Source: an uncultured Dorea sp.
GTDB taxonomy: Bacteria; Bacillota; Clostridia; Lachnospirales; Lachnospiraceae
Assembly: GCA_910584615.1 (NCBI GenBank)
Contig: CAJUAM010000014.1
Coordinates: 3,899 to 67,898 of the forward strand
Direction of reading: 5' to 3'
Length of the DNA stretch: 64,000 nt
The translations under genes and the position numbers were made by a program. Under the pieces are notes generated by a model. That model worked only from the letters and a program-made list of their open reading frames with translations. It made no database searches and was not told the DNA's origin. This document shows positions 63,864 to 64,000 of the stretch, piece by piece (positions within the stretch are counted from its first letter, which is position 1; every line of letters begins with the position of its first letter).

Positions 63864-63937
63864 TAGCGGGAACTGGATTTGAACCAGCGACACCACGGGT
63901 ATGAACCGTGTGCTCTAGCCAACTGAGCTATCCCGCC
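63864..63937 (-). tRNA. tRNA-Met (CAT), elongator type
   Basis: 74 bases, acceptor GGCGGGA with G1-U72, anticodon loop TTCATAC (CAT), T-loop TTCAAAT, discriminator A. G1-U72 and normal D-arm fit elongator Met rather than initiator. A tRNA-Val follows 10 bases later, so a cluster continues past the window. Confidence 0.93.
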
Positions 63938-63947
63938 AGATATGGTA

Positions 63948-64000
63948 TGGGACCAATAGGGCTCGAACCTATGACCCTCTGCTTGTAAGGCAGATGCTCT
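63948..64000 (-). tRNA. tRNA-Val (TAC), partial
   Basis: 3' part of a tRNA on the minus strand: anticodon loop CTTACAA (TAC) with TCTGC / GCAGA, T-arm GGTTCGAGCC and acceptor TGGTCCC with discriminator A. The 5' acceptor and D-arm lie beyond the window edge. Confidence 0.9.

Overview
The window looks like a chromosomal segment of a spore-forming, anaerobic gut Firmicute, most likely Lachnospiraceae. Support comes from sigH in a cysE-cysS-mrnC-rlmB-sigH run, a SpoVAF-type germination gene, infC-rpmI-rplT with an attenuator leader, two T-box riboswitches, strong Shine-Dalgarno sites throughout, a moderate-GC gene style, GlnRS alongside other synthetases, and many sodium-coupled amino acid transporters. 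Most genes lie on the minus strand. No rRNA, CRISPR array, intact insertion sequence, prophage or replication origin was seen.

Layout. 0.1-5.1 kb: a TruA paralogue with a changed catalytic residue, an NSS transporter, a patatin-like hydrolase and an ABC-F ATPase. 5.1-8.4 kb: an AT-rich accessory patch with type I restriction remnants, a frameshifted membrane gene, a GNAT-like acyltransferase, a 48-residue membrane peptide, a strong promoter leading into a foldable RNA-sized element, and a frameshifted DUF3644 gene. 8.4-18 kb: DUF1848, trpS, a phosphatase, luxS, telA/xpaC, and infC-rpmI-rplT, where infC appears to start at AUU. 18-27 kb: LysR, a hidden 23-residue peptide gene, MATE, SpoVAF-like, dut, a Na+/alanine symporter, and a three-gene envelope operon (GT2, permuted NlpC/P60-like, flippase-like). 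27.5-32.6 kb: a large secreted M26/Zmp-type metalloprotease, and a Crp/Fnr regulator divergent from a ferredoxin with a palindrome centred near -41.5. 32.6-35.6 kb: a second decayed patch with duplicated Uma2 genes, toxin-antitoxin remnants and an orphan Phd-like antitoxin.

35.7-64 kb is mostly core: metA (Glu111, acetyl-type), AI-2E-type permease, DUF1540, T-box(Thr)-thioesterase-thrS, a SEC-C protein, a hidden 51-residue gene, purA, cls, an acidic Ala/Lys-rich stress-like protein, a MocR regulator, glnS, ThrE exporter, a second NSS transporter, tRNA-Thr with a decayed copy, sigH-rlmB-mrnC-cysS-cysE under a Cys T-box, a FapA-like protein, a two-component system, an Eis-like acetyltransferase, ispF with a Cys-rich tail, and tRNA-Met/tRNA-Val at the edge.

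Themes: translation and its control (four aminoacyl-tRNA synthetases, two T-boxes, AUU-started infC), sulfur amino acids (luxS, metA, cysE, cysS), amino acid transport, and sporulation. The least explained items are the RNA-like element at 7.5 kb, the two hidden small genes, the altered TruA and the GT2/NlpC/flippase operon. All family calls were made by reading the sequence; no database search was possible.
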